Shown piece after piece: positions 33,521 to 45,850 of a stretch of DNA of 64,000 bases. The position numbers and the translations under genes are program-made. The notes under the pieces were generated by a model that saw nothing but the letters and a program-made list of their open reading frames with translations, had not been told where the DNA came from and made no database searches. Numbering within the stretch: the first letter of the stretch is position 1; each line of letters starts with the position of its first letter. The stretch is from Lutjanus erythropterus (Eukaryota; Chordata; Actinopteri; Lutjaniformes; Lutjanidae): positions 37,974,705-38,038,704 of the forward strand of contig CM034592.1 in the NCBI GenBank assembly GCA_020091685.1, read 5' to 3'.

Positions 33521-35190
33521 TCAAAACAACGGCCATAACTTCTACTTTTACATACTAATTACTAATTTTTCACTTTTTGTTGACCCAGTCATATAGATAA
33601 TATTTTTTTTCAGATTTATTATTCAGGTTGTACTGGGTGTTGGTGTTGTGTTGGAGTAAATTATTTTGAAAGGTCTTTCTAATAATATGTCCCTCTCTCA
33701 TATGTAAATGGAATAATAAATCAGAAAAACGTCTCGATATAACGCAGCTTAGTTCAACAGCACTGCAAACCAGGGCCTCAAAAATAATAGGAAAAAAGTT
33801 CATATAAAAAAATAATACCTCTCAATCAAAACTGAACTATTATTGTAACTATTATTACTGTACTATTATTTGTAAAGGTAGAATTTATGGCAGAGCTGTT
33901 GTACTTGATTGCATGAGATTATATGAGTGTAATGAAGAGGTCGGTAAGTGTTTATTTGTTCGCATAGTGGTTTAGTTTTACAAAATAAAACTTGATTAAC
34001 AAGGTCCCTCTTTTTTTCTGGGGCCCACCCACTGGTTCGATTCAAGCTGGCTTGCGTGGGTGTCCGCCCACAGACGTGCATTTTGGGTGTGTGAATGATT
34101 ATCTGGTGGAGTCACACGTCTCACTTAGTGTAAAATGGGATTGGCTTGAGCCTGCAGTGACCCGCCACAGGATAAGAGCGAGCGACAGAGAGAAATAACG
34201 TCAACCTTAGCCATTAAAGTCTGTGTTAGTCATCATTAGTTGCAATGTATGCATCATACAGTCCATGCAGACAGGTGGGAGTGGGATATGACAATTGCAT
34301 TGTTAATCAATAACCTTCATTTCAGACAGGTGAGGCAATCAGGTGTTTTGAAATAAGGCCAACAGGCTGCCATGAAAGCAGGGTGGAGCGGAAATGTGTG
34401 GGTGGTGCAGTGTGATGTACAGCAGAGAGAAAAAAATAAATCAGCATATGGTGATGCACTGCAACAATTCAGGTTTGCTGAAATATTCAGAGCTCAACAT
34501 TTCCATGCCCTGATGTGGTGTGAAGAAATGTTTGTTTGGTTACGGATGATGGATTCGGCTGAGTTTGACATTTCACAGCGCTCAGTAACATCTGTTCAAC
34601 TCAACAACAGTTTGCGCTGCTCCTAGAAGCTGTTGTGTACTAATGATCACAAAATGAAAGCTAATTGACTTCATGTTTCAGCTGACTTATTGACTTCAAG
34701 TCATTGTTTGTGTACATTTGTCAAAATTTACCATTTGTCCAGAAGGATCTCTTGTTGAGCCAAGAAGTGAAAAATAGTCTCCAAGTTATGGGAAAGGCCA
34801 GTTAGTCAGACAGGTAAGACTAATGAGGTCCACTTAGGCCGGAGGGAAGTAAATCATCAGCCTGAGTGTGAATAGAATAACTTCAGAGTATTTATCTGAC
34901 CTCCTCTCACCACAGACATCTTACAGTCAAGTGGGTCAGCAAGCAGCTTTTCTCACTAAGGACACTTCATCAACCCTGAACATGTCTGAACATGAACCTT
35001 TGACCTTTGGAGTAGAAGACCTAAATTCCTTAAACCTGCATTAATTGATTTTTTGGCAGTGAAACAAGCTGTGAACACATACATATTAGCATCTTTTAAA
35101 GTTTATATAGTAGGAGTGTTGTCTACTTGCAGAGCCACCTACTTCTGGCCACCTGGTTAATGTAAAGCCCCTAATGTAAGATATTTATAT
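33521..35190. other. intergenic, no gene recognised
   Basis: No repeat family or coding region is supported here. Confidence 0.45.
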
Positions 35191-35911
35191 GACATAACAC
35201 ACACGTAACGTAACATAAAGTAATGTGACACAACGGAACACAATGCAGTGGAATGCAACGCAGCATAATGCAATGCAGTGTAATGAAATGTAGCTTGATG
35301 CAATGTAGCTTAATGCAACGCAGCGTAATGCAACACAACATAATACAATGCAGCTTAATGCAATGCTTAATATGACACAGTGTAATGCAATGCAGCATAA
35401 TGCAATGCAGCATAATGCAATGCAGCGTAATGCAACGCAGCTTAATGCAACACAACATAATGCAATGCAGCTTAATGCAACGCAACTTAATGCAGTGCTT
35501 AATACAACACAGTGTAATGCAATGCAGCGTAGTGCAATGCAGCTTAATGCAATGCAGCTTAATACAATGCAGCGTAATGCAACGCAGCTTAATGCAATGC
35601 AACTTAATTAAACACAACTTTATGCAATGCTAAATACAACGCAGCATAATGCAATGCAACGTAATGCAACGCAGCATAATGCAACGTAGCATAATGCAAC
35701 ACAGCTTAATGCAATGCTTAATGCAACGCAGCGTAATGAAACGCAGCATAATGCAACGTAGCGTAATGAAATGCAACTTTATGCAATGCTTAATACAACG
35801 CAGTGTAAACGCAATGCAGTGTAATACAACACGACTCAATGCAATGCTTAATACAGCATAGCGTATTGCAATGCAAAGTAATGCAACAAAATGGAATGCA
35901 ATGCAAAGCAA
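35191..35911. repeat. minisatellite with 15-bp unit, about 0.7 kb
   Basis: A tandem array of GCAGCNTAATGCAAY-like 15-bp units, roughly 45 copies, is flanked by degenerate units at both edges. Because 15 is a multiple of three, several frames on both strands stay open and translate as MQLNA- or CIKLH-like pentapeptide repeats; these are not genes. Variant units containing AATGCTTAAT recur near 35360, 35490, 35716, 35787 and 35845, hinting at higher-order duplications of 60-130 bp. Confidence 0.95.
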
Positions 35912-35935
35912 CCCACATAATATACGGTTTGTACA

Positions 35936-36025
35936 AATGACTTTTTTCTAATTCTAACCAAGCAGTTTTGATGCCTAACCAAAACACACTGCAACCATCA
36001 CCAGCATGTAAAATCGGACTCTGGT
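35936..36025 (+). repeat. interspersed repeat family G, copy
   Basis: The block 'ttctaaccaagcagttttgatgcctaaccaaaacacactgcaaccatcacc' matches 58310-58400 (same strand) and, inverted, 17178-17240 ('ggtttaggcacaaaactgcttgggttggtttagg'). Confidence 0.6.
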
Positions 36026-38102
36026 GTATGCACTGCACACTATTTGAAAGTTTTGTTAGTTATTTTATAGACATTTTTAAAGCCATTGCATTTCAGCAAT
36101 GGAAGTAGCAGTCTCTCCAAGTTATCCAGATGAGTTATCGAGCTGCGAACACTGGATTAAACATTTTACCGGCACCAAAACCACCAAATTGTCTTGTTCG
36201 GTACGGTTGGCAGAACCAGTATTCCACTGGTTGACTCAAGTTGTACAGGAATCTGAAAAGATCACAACCATTTGAGAGCAATCAGTGGCATCTATGGCTG
36301 CAAGCTAACTTGTTGACTGGACTGGGGACACAATTAAAACTGCTCATGCACAGTGCCCATTGACAAGCTGTTGTGGTCCACCATACTTTCACTGCCAAAC
36401 TGTGTGTATAGCTTGCTCACTGTTTACAAACTGTAAAAGGGTCTATTTGTACTCAGACTGAACAAATGTGGGTCCATTCCCAAATATATAAAGTTGCAAT
36501 AGTCTTAAAACATAGGAGTTTCTTTCAGTGAAAAAGTGATTAATCTGTTGAGGAACTTATTATCTACTGTTCTTGGAAAAGTGCTTGAATCTTTTATCTT
36601 ATGCTGCAGATAACTTTGACAAGATGTCATCCAGATAGATGTTCACTGACGAAATATATTTCATAGAGAGATACGACTGAAATCATTACTTTTTACGACG
36701 TGAAATCTCTGCAAACGTGTCAAAGCCATATATTTGAATTTTATCATATGTGAAAAGACATCACATATGATAAATATGCAGACTTTCCTTGTAAGGATGA
36801 AATCAAACTAATCAGCGTCCAAACTTGATATCAAATGCAGCTGCTTGCTTTTAATATCTACCCCGCCATCAGATCCATGCTGCTCCTCTCCAGGAAGTCA
36901 AAATATAATTTCAAAAACACTGAGTCATACATCCTTTCCTGACTAAGGCAGAAATGAGCACATTTATTCCCAGCAGGATACAAGTAGACAGACAGTTCTC
37001 AAAATAGGAGTGACTGAAACACAGACTTTACTATGAAATATAATTAACCTCTGCTCTTGAGAAGGCTTGATTGCCTCTTTATTTTTGTCGCATGGTTCCT
37101 TTAAAATAGTAACAAACTCTACTCTCCTAGAAGTTTATTACTGTTTTTCAGACACTGCCGCTGTCAGGCATGAAGGCCAAAGATGTCTGTGCAACGATTA
37201 TCTGCTCTGAGTGATTAAGTAGATCATTTGAAAACTGATAAGATTGAAATTGCAGGACTGTAAACTTTGTTATTAGTTTCAGTTTCCTCAGTGTGTCTTC
37301 ATTATTTGGAAGTGCCGTGAAACATATTGAGTTTATGCCTGTCTTATAATTATAAAAACTCTTGACTTCTCTGTTGTGTGTCACATTTAAATATGCTCCC
37401 ATTCAGTGTGATTATGGTTGTCAACTCACAATATATAGTATTCATATATACACATTTTAAAGTTCCTATGAAATGCTACGGAAGTGCTTATTGCTTACAT
37501 GTTTCCTGGAAAACAGGCAGTTATGCTGGGACTTGTTGATTGGCGCATATAGTAGCCAATAGCACTGTGCTTTATGTCTTTCTAAAGTGGTCCACAGATG
37601 TAACGCTAGGAGGAGGAGCAGTCCTATTATCTTCCTGGACTGAGAGCTCCAAACAAACACAGCTGGACTGGTACCAGAAAGTTTGATGACAGGGAATAAG
37701 CTGGTTTTCTTGCTGGGTTTGGCTCCCAGCACCCTGGAGTTGAGTCACGGCCATCCGAGCTGACAGGAGTTACCGATTAGCTAACTTACTTTAGCAACAA
37801 GTAAAGCTATCTTTCCATCAGGAAAATCTGTCTGTCTCAGAGGCTGTGTTTGTCCCGATGAACATCATCCTTCACTGGGAGGCTGCTCAGCCTCTGTGCT
37901 GTGGCCCCCTAACGGCAGCTAACAGTTAGCTACTTTAGCAACAAGTAAAATCTAAAGCTATCTAACGTTGTGCTTTTTTACAGTGAGGCCCGTTCCCCAC
38001 AAACACTTAGTGCATGCCCCAAGTGCAGAATGAGTCATCAGCAACTTTAAATAGTTCTCCAGGAAAAGTTGAACTCTGAAAGACCATTAAAAATACATGA
38101 GA
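36026..38102. other. intergenic with a short local duplication
   Basis: The phrases TTAGCTAACTTACTTTAGCA and TTAGCTACTTTAGCA, each followed by ACAAGTAAA and AGCTATCT, occur at about 37777-37814 and 37926-37963, an imperfect duplication 150 bp apart. No gene is recognised. Confidence 0.45.
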
Positions 38103-38260
38103 ATGGTGACCTGGTTGCTCAGTTGGTATAGCGTTCACTCCATGATCAGACGCTGTGACTCCTCTGCAGTGGCTGTGGGTTTGACTCCTGCCTATGGCCC
38201 TTTGCTGCATGTCGTTCCCCCACTCTCTTCATATGCCATATCTTCAGCTGTCATTGCTGG
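38103..38260 (+). mobile_element. tRNA-derived SINE
   Basis: A tRNA-like head carries an A box TTGCTCAGTTGG (38115-38126) and a B box GGTTTGACTCC (38178-38188), spaced 51 bp apart as in pol III promoters. It is followed by 'ggccctttgctgcatgtcgttcccccactctctt', the body of a widespread percomorph SINE, then 'atatcttcagctgtcattgc'. The B box has TTTGA for the usual TTCGA, the expected CpG decay. Its 3' end is unclear. Confidence 0.8.
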
Positions 38261-39278
38261 GTCAGATACTTGTACATGTGATGTACGGCACAATGTCTAT
38301 TTGGACTTAACAGGAATTTTAATATTCTGTTTATCTCAATTACTGTGGACACGCACTTGTGTGTCTGTATGGTGAATATGAAGCTACAGCCAGCAGTTAG
38401 CTAGTTTAGCTTAGCATAAATACTGGGAGGTGTAAATACAACATGTTGTAGTTTTCACACTTTGGTTTTTGCAGTGATAAAAAGAGAGCATTTAAAAAAA
38501 CATGCTAATTATTGACCCATTGAGGTGCTGCTATTTTGACACTAGCTGTTTCCCTCAGTTTCCAGTCTTATGATAAACTAACCAGCTGCTGGCTGTAGTT
38601 TTATATTTATCTCACAGACATGAGTGGTGTTTACTTTCTCATCTAACTCTTGGGAAGAAAGTGACCCAAGAATATATTCCAAAATGTGGAGGAAAATTGA
38701 CATTTAGGAGATCACAATATGTAATCTCTGATTATTTATATGATCCTTGACTTAACCGGGTGTCACAATTTTGCTGCATGTAACTTCTTCTTATCTGAGC
38801 TTTTACGTTTGTCAAACAGACACTTAACTTTCTAAGGCTATAAACTGGACAAATCATCCCTGTCATACATGTTATGTCATAGCAACACAGTCAATAAAAT
38901 GATAATGAACTTCTCTCAAACACCAAGTACACGCTGAAAGCACAAACCACTTGAAAAACCAATGAAGCTCATTTCATTCTTTGACTTGATTACAGAAACA
39001 GAAACTGAAATGTGAAGCAAATACAGATAAATAAAACGTTATTGTGTCATGACAAGATAAGATCTCATTATCAGTGACCTTTGAATAGATGAGTAAAACT
39101 TTAATCTAACATTAAATGTTAGTGAATCTCTAGGATATTTACATGTTATTGTTTACTGCCTTGTTATCTTGTTGGAATTGGATGTATCCCTGTCTTTATA
39201 ACCGTTATCCCTTTATTGGCCAAGTACATTTACATATATGCTACAGTACAAAGAATATCTCATACCACAACGCAAAAC
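38261..39278. other. intergenic, nothing recognised
   Basis: No feature is supported. The phrase GCTAGTTTAGCTTAGCATAA occurs near 38399, as in the common fish 'agctagctt' repeats. Confidence 0.4.
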
Positions 39279-39282
39279 TTAA

Positions 39283-39698
39283 AGGGATAGTTTGGATTCT
39301 TTGAAGTGGGGTTGATGATTGGCATGCAACTTTACCACTCAAAGAAAATGGCCAAATCAATTTGCATTTGTATGTATCTATATTTAGAATATTTTCAACA
39401 CCTTACCTTAGCCTTTTTAAATGGAAAATTGCCGTTACGTAAGCCAAAAATCACTCTCTTCAAACCAACCAAACTCCATTGTCAAAATCAGTAATTTTAC
39501 CTCGCAGAACACAGGAGTTTCAAGTCTACCACTGCCTGGATCAGATTGAGACAGCAGTAGACCTGAAACTCCTGTGTTCTGTGAGGTAAAATTACTGATT
39601 TTGCCAATGGAGTCTGGTGATAGAGAGAGATCAATATCTGGCTATGTTTGCTGACCTCACACCTCAGAACCCCACTTTAAATAATCAGAACTATCCCT
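39283..39698. mobile_element. TTAA-flanked palindromic MITE, 416 bp
   Basis: It starts AGGGATAGTTTGGATT and ends with inverted AGGGATAGTTCTGATT, exactly between TTAA at 39279-39282 and 39699-39702. TTAA duplication plus these tips indicates piggyBac-type mobilisation. The centre is a long hairpin: 'aattttacctcgcagaacacaggagtttcaagtctac' faces its near-perfect reverse complement at about 39552-39595. No coding capacity. Confidence 0.88.
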
Positions 39699-39702
39699 TT
39701 AA

Positions 39703-40434
39703 AGGGTGAACATACAATATAAATTTAAGGATTCAAGGAATAAGTTTCTTTATTAAAGGATATATCATATGAAAAGTACCAGAACACTATTGTTGTGACT
39801 AAATGTTTTAAGAATTTGCTCCCAAACTGTCATCCTTACCCCCAATACTTGGTCGGTAAGGATGGTCACAGCATGAAACATTGATTGTGCAATGGAGAAT
39901 CTCATTGTTACTCGTAAGTCTCACGGTCGGAGTGATTTAGTTTACACAGTTTATTGGACGAGGGCCAACAGTGGTGGCTTTACTACAAAGTCATAAATTG
40001 ACACAGATGGCTCCTGCTGCTGGAGTCCAAATCTACTCGTGGAGATTTATCAGGAGTGTCAGATTTACGCTCGGCTGAGTTAATCCTCACCAATAAATCA
40101 GCCTTGTTTATTTCACCTGCAGCCTGGATGTCAAATTGGCTACTGTTGTATCTACTGCCACTGTTCCCATCACTTCACCGTCACCTTACATCTCCTCAGA
40201 AACTAAAAAACACAATACATGTGATTTAAAAGAGTAAAGCAGCTTGAGACTGAGGTCTGCCTGTTGTACTTTCTTCTTGAAAGTATATATCATAATGTGA
40301 CTTATTTTGCTGGTTTATAACAGTCATAAAACTTAATATCAATGCAGCCCTACTGGTCTAATAATGATAACATAACAATTTAACAACTTATAATAAAAGT
40401 TACACTGAGACAGTTTGCCGCCTGTAATAGAAAA
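39703..40434. other. intergenic, nothing recognised
   Basis: No feature is supported. Confidence 0.45.
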
Positions 40435-40599
40435 TACAACCCTCTAATTCAGTTCAATAAAAAAAGTTTATCAGTTTGAACATTAAATATCTGTCTTTGT
40501 CTTTGTAATGTATTAAATTTTAATACAAGTCAAAAAGTATTTTAGTTTTAAATGGTGCTTTACACAACGTCCCAACTTTTTTTTAGAATTGGGGTTGTA
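40435..40599. mobile_element. TA-flanked MITE with TACAACCC ends, 165 bp
   Basis: The left tip TACAACCCTCTAATTC and inverted right tip TACAACCCCAATTCTAA begin and end on TA. The right end keeps the 'cgtcccaacttttttt' block of a very common fish miniature element. TA ends suggest Tc1/mariner-type mobilisation. The interior is largely deleted. Confidence 0.7.
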
Positions 40600-42050
40600 G
40601 TTTGAATTTAATTTGGGATGACTGATCCAGTCCTGTGGATTCTCATCTGGGTTTGGACACCCACAACATGTTTGCATGATAAATCTCAGGGGTCACAACA
40701 TGGCTGTAAGATAACTCTTTAGCCTTGAGCCTGTGAAAGTATTCCAATAAAACAAAAAAAAAACAAAGGTACACGTACAGCTAGAACAGTGGATTGCATG
40801 TGCTTCATTTTAAGATGTTAACAGTTAACAGTAATTACGGCTCAGTACCATTAAATGTCCAAGTAACAGTGACCATGAACCAGCATGCACAACCTAAATG
40901 GAATGCAGCAGTCATTAATACACTTGTGCCTGCTGTGCAACTGGTCCATCTTTGATCTTCAAATCTCAAAAATGCAGCAAATGTCCAGAATGAGATTACT
41001 TTATGTCACCTATGATTCTACTTTATTCACAAAGCGGACTAACAGCTGAGTAAATGAGTGCAAGAAAGTTTGGTTTTCATAGTTTTTGTGATTTCCTTGC
41101 TCTCGTCTCTGGGGCTGTATGAGAGAATATGATTTTCACAGAAACAGAAGTGACAAATCTGACAATTTGCATATCGACTTGTATTTTAATAAGTGGACGT
41201 TGATGTTATCTTATCTGTTTCAGGAATTTAAAAACAGTTGTGCCAGTGTATGCCTTGTACAAAACAATCATTACTGTGTTTATCTGAGGGAGTGAAGTAA
41301 CTTATTATCTAGTTGCATTGATTAAATGCATCCAGCTCAACTGCAGCTGCACGTGCATCAGACTGCAGCATGTTTTTGTTTGTTTGTGTATTTGTGATGA
41401 CCTATATGCGGCATGATTTGGGGTTGATATGACAATAATATGATAATCTGCACTCTTGTGGCCAGGGGTAAGATTCTGCATTTTAACCACCAGGTCATTT
41501 CTACAGTTTTATTCTTTTTAAAGAAAAAATAATAAATAACTTAATAGTTTAAAGTACTCACAAGCAGTTTGGCAGTGGTGTGAAGCAGCCAGAGGCAATA
41601 AAACACTCACAGGGTGCAGGAGCAGGATCAGATTTAGAGAAAAGTTTTGCAGTCTTATATAGCATTTCAGTTAAATGTTGATTATTTTCAAGAATTTATT
41701 GCTTCTGATTATCAGTTGGTACAAAAGTCAGTCTGTTGGGTCCACAGCTGATTAATTTGAGTGACCCAACAAGTTGTAAAACATGAAAAAAATTATACAG
41801 AGCAATAACAATACGATAACAGACAACATACATTACAATTTGTTCAGGCCAAGAGGGTAATTCATTTGGCAGTGTGGATATCAGCTTGATTAAAAACAGA
41901 ACATTTGCATAACAGTCCTGAAACTGCAGGCGAACTGTTGCTTGATAAACTGACTGGGACGGATCTGAAAAGAGGGGAGGAATCTGATTATTTCATGATC
42001 AGATTTGGATCTTACGTCTCAAGAGGAGTGGCTTTAGCTCATTATAAGAG
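40600..42050. other. intergenic, no gene recognised
   Basis: Short ORFs only. Confidence 0.45.
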
Positions 42051-42057
42051 GGTTGGG

Positions 42058-42064
42058 TATAAAA
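42058..42064 (+). promoter_or_regulatory. orphan TATA box
   Basis: GGGTATAAAATACAGGG is a strong TATA consensus in a locally GC-richer setting. Expected initiation would be about 42090 ('ctcagctcctgctgtcc'). The following sequence has one ATG (42132) whose frame closes at 42181. No splice partner or protein is recognised. Confidence 0.3.
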
Positions 42065-42183
42065 TACAGGGTCGGCTCCCTCAGCTCCTGCTGTCCATCA
42101 AAGTGTCCCTGTGCACGATACTGAAACCTAAAATGCCCCCACTGTCACCCAAAGTATCTGCCAAAGGAAAGCCACAGATTTAG

Positions 42184-44204
42184 ATTTTCTTACATGCATT
42201 TATGTTCCCCATTGTAATAACTTTGCTTTATTTCCTTCTAGTTCCATCATCAGGTCAAATTTTGAATTTGTTCCATGTTTTGATTCATGACAAAAGAAAC
42301 TGCAAAACTGATGACATTCCCTGTGCTTTGTGTTTATTGATAATTAGTAAATGTTGGCATAATCTAAGATGGTAAACAACATTTGACGCCAGTGTGTTTG
42401 CATTATCATTGTGAGCATCTTAGCATGCTATTGTCTGCATTTAGCTCAAGGCACCACCTAAGTACAGGACACTATTGTTTTTTCCCCCATGGATGGTGAA
42501 GGCATATCCTGCCCTACTCTTAACCTAATCCTACCCAGTCAAACTCTTCATGCATAAAACCTCCCCATAACCTACACAACCCAAATGACTCAAGACAAAG
42601 AATGCAACTAGCCAATCAGAGTCAGAATAGTGCTCCACATACCGGCGCAACAGCAAGCTAGCGACTGCAACTAGCCAGTCATGGCTCTTTCTGCAAAGAA
42701 TGCTGGGCATAGGCTTAGCATCTCCCATCTCCATGTACAGCCTCACTGAGCTGCTAGCATGGCTGGCTTATGTCTAAATGAGAGACATATGAATTTTACC
42801 CATCAGTGTTTTGCTACGGGTCTTTCAGGTACAGATGTTTTATCTTAGGGAATGAAGAGAGGAAGAAGAAGAAGAAGAAGAAGAAGAAGAAGGAAGAAAG
42901 GAGAATAATTATAAGAAGAACAAAAAGAAGATCAAAAAGGTCACAGGTTTTCATCATCATTTCATAAAAGCTTAATTCTATTCATCATCTGTTTTTGGAG
43001 GATATGAACATAAAGGCATAAAACACATTAAGAGAATAAACTAAAACATAAAAAAAAGCCAATCAAAGTGAAGTGAGTTTAAAAGCCTTTGAAGAGTAAT
43101 CATTAATAGTTTCAAGCTGTTTTCAGGCATGAGAATAAAGTCTAATTTGTTTCTAATGAGATAGTTTCATTTAGCTGTAATTATTTTTCCCTTTTCTAAC
43201 ACAACAACAAGAAGAAGAATAACTGTAATTAACTGTGTTAAAACATAACAACATCAACAACATCAATATCAAGGCTGAAGTGTTGAGATCTGCCATCAGT
43301 GATTATTTCATCAATGAATAAAGGCAACAAACACGCAGCTACGATAATTGTTTTGTTACTTGTGAATTTGTATTTATTAGTGATCCACAAGTTATGGTTT
43401 AAATTAGTGTACTGTGTGAACGGAGCCTGTGGTTATAAATTATTCTTACAAATTTGCTGCTGTATCATTTCTCCAGTTTATCATCACTAACCTCATCTTA
43501 CCTCATGCTCATGTATTTCTCCATGAATTTTGTGGAGCAGATTGAATCAGTCCAAACAGCCATTTCAAATCCAGGTTAAGTGGATGACATGAATTTCATG
43601 TTTTAAGCAGTTATTGTGTTGACCCATAAAAATCAGTGTATGAGTGATTTAACTGTCGGTGGTCAGTGTGTCCTGCGTTGCCCTGGTTACCGGCGACCAC
43701 AAAAGTTTATTTGAGGATTGTTGGCCTTTAAAAAAAAAAATGGAATGACACTAAAGCCGTTTAAGCCTTTGATTTCAAGGTTGAGGTATTATGTGAGCTG
43801 ATGGCTGCACCACTCTGCATAAACCGCAGCCCCGTTCTCATATGAAACAATCATCAGATGTGCTTTATTGAGGGAACAAAAAACATGCATTATGCCGTGT
43901 AGATCTGCGTTCATTTTATTTTCAGGCAGACAATCCTGATTGTTTTTCTGTAAATCATCACCTCAAAGCAAATAGCACAGCCCCTTTGATTTATGTCTCT
44001 GGTGTAACATTTCAGACCCTTTCTCAAGGACACCTGTGAAAACAGCCGTGTAGTGAAAGGCCAACCGTGTTCATACGATAAAGATAAGAGGAACTACCTG
44101 TGAAAGATACATTATATGGGGTGAACAGCCCTGCTGTCTCCTCAGTGCAAACTTTTTATTGAGGTCTTTTACATTTATTACACTTTTTGAACTAAACTGT
44201 AAGT
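42184..44204. other. intergenic with GAA microsatellite
   Basis: Apart from the GAA run and A-rich flanks nothing is recognised. Confidence 0.45.
42861..42893. repeat. (GAA)n microsatellite
   Basis: About ten GAA units, continuing into imperfect GGAAGAAAGG purine-rich sequence. Confidence 0.95.
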
Positions 44205-44595
44205 ATAAAGTGAAAGTTCAACCCAAAATCAAAAATACATATTCTGCCCCCTGGCCTTTTGCTCTGTTTATCCATCTAGAGTTGCAGAGTTTTGGAGATA
44301 TCACCTGTAGAGATGTCTGGCTTCTCTCCACTATAATGGGACTAGATGTAACTTAGCTTGAGGTGCTTGAAGTACAAAAAAAAACACATTTGAAAAATTC
44401 AAAACCAGTGTCTCTTTCCAAAAATCATGATCCAGTTATTCAAAAGATACTGTTATGAACAGTTCCATGGAGGAACTGCTTTCTTTCTCTTAGAAAGAAA
44501 GTAGTTCTGGTAGATTTTACTGCAGAGAGAAAGTAGTTCCGACATGAAACTGCTCACAATTGCTTGATGTTGGTGTGAACTGTCCTTTAGAGTTG
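44205..44595. mobile_element. miniature DNA element (AGTTCAACCC ends)
   Basis: It opens with AAAGTGAAAGTTCAACCCAAAATC and closes with inverted-type GTGTGAACTGTCCTTTA. The interior 'ggagatatcacctgtagagatgtctggcttctctcc', 'ttatgaacagttccatggaggaactgctttc' and 'gaaagtagttc' is typical of a common fish miniature family. Decayed tips; no TTAA remains on either side. Confidence 0.6.
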
Positions 44596-45394
44596 TTTGC
44601 AGCCAATGCAGGAGTGTAGGTCTTGTCAAGAAACTACAAGGTTTCTACTGCCCCTTGTTTTCTGTGTTCCCATCACAGTCTAAAAAGCTGTGAAATTAAA
44701 CAAATTAGTGAACAAAAAGCTCAGCATAAATGGTGAATAAGAACCGGACTTCATCATTGGCCCATCTGTTGCATGCTTTCTTCTGTAACTGTATCAGTAA
44801 CTGTTGAAAAAAATAACAAAAAACAACCTGGTTTGCAGCAACAGGTTTTTAAAAGTGGTGGCTAAAATAAAATACTGCAAGTATTCAATCAATCAGACAT
44901 GTTCAATGCTGCAAACCCCACATTTTCACAAGTGTACTTATGGTAAGTATTATCCTATGATTTGAGATGTTTTTAGGGGGTAAAATACTTCATTTAAACC
45001 CTGGTCTCTGTGGTGTAAAAGCACTTAGGTCTTTAAAAGGTTCTGAGTCCTTGGGGAAGATTCTTGCTGTGGATATACAGCTTTTATCGCATGTTGTACT
45101 AGTTGTTAACCAAGCAAGGCGAAGGACATGTTTCTTCAGTTTGCTGAAAAATATTTATAGTCGTAAATATGCATATTAACAAAAGCTATTCATGAAGTAA
45201 AGGTTGCAAGGTTGGAGGCCTCTTTAGCCTCAGTTATGATAGTCTACTGTAGGTGAAACACACAAGGCAGATGTCTTGAGCAAAACAAACAACATTTTAT
45301 GATGCCAATTACATTATCTGACTGCAATAAAAGTAGGCCACATTTCCTGTATCACCACCTGAGATGTTGTCGTCATATTTGTTGATGCTCAGCA
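44596..45394. other. intergenic, nothing recognised
   Basis: No feature is supported. Confidence 0.45.
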
Positions 45395-45850
45395 GCATCA
45401 ACACCAGGACAAACTGTGTACACTGCGTAGCCAAAAGTGTGAGAATACCTGAACATAGCAGTGTATGTAAATATTTTATACTCAAACCACTGGCATTCGT
45501 TTGCTGCGACAAGTTCTTGGAACGCTTTAGGACTTGGCTGCAGGGATTTGCCCCCAGTCAGCCATTAGAGCATTAGGGAGGTCGGGCCACTGGTGTTTGG
45601 CGATAAGCCCTGCCTCGCACTCTGTTGATGTTTCATGTCATCCCAAAAGTGTTGGATGGCTTTGAAGTCAGCGCTCTGTGCAACTTCTTCCACGCCAAAC
45701 TAGGAAAGCTGTTTTTTCATGCACTGCGACATCATGATATTGGAACAGGAAGTGTTGTTTGTAAACTGTTGCCACAAAGTTTGAACTACACTATTATCAA
45801 AAACAGAGATTTCCAAAAGATGTGCCTTGAGCCAAACTCTTGGGATTTTG
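45395..45850 (+). mobile_element. decayed DNA transposon (TAGCCAAAAGTGTG family)
   Basis: The left end 'tgtacactgcgtagccaaaagtgtgagaatacctgaaca' corresponds to the fish element that begins 'tatagccaaaagtatgtggacacctg'. Collinear blocks follow: 'gccattagagcattagggaggtcgggccactgg', 'atcccaaaagtgttggatggctttgaagtcagcgctctgtgcaa', 'aacttcttccacgccaaact' and 'aaactgttgccacaaagtttg'. No transposase frame; the right inverted end is not found. Confidence 0.7.

Noticed and set aside
35171-35911. Long open frames on both strands (MQLNA and CIKLH repeats)
   Set aside because: They arise from the 15-bp tandem unit, which is a multiple of three; no start context, splice signal or domain.
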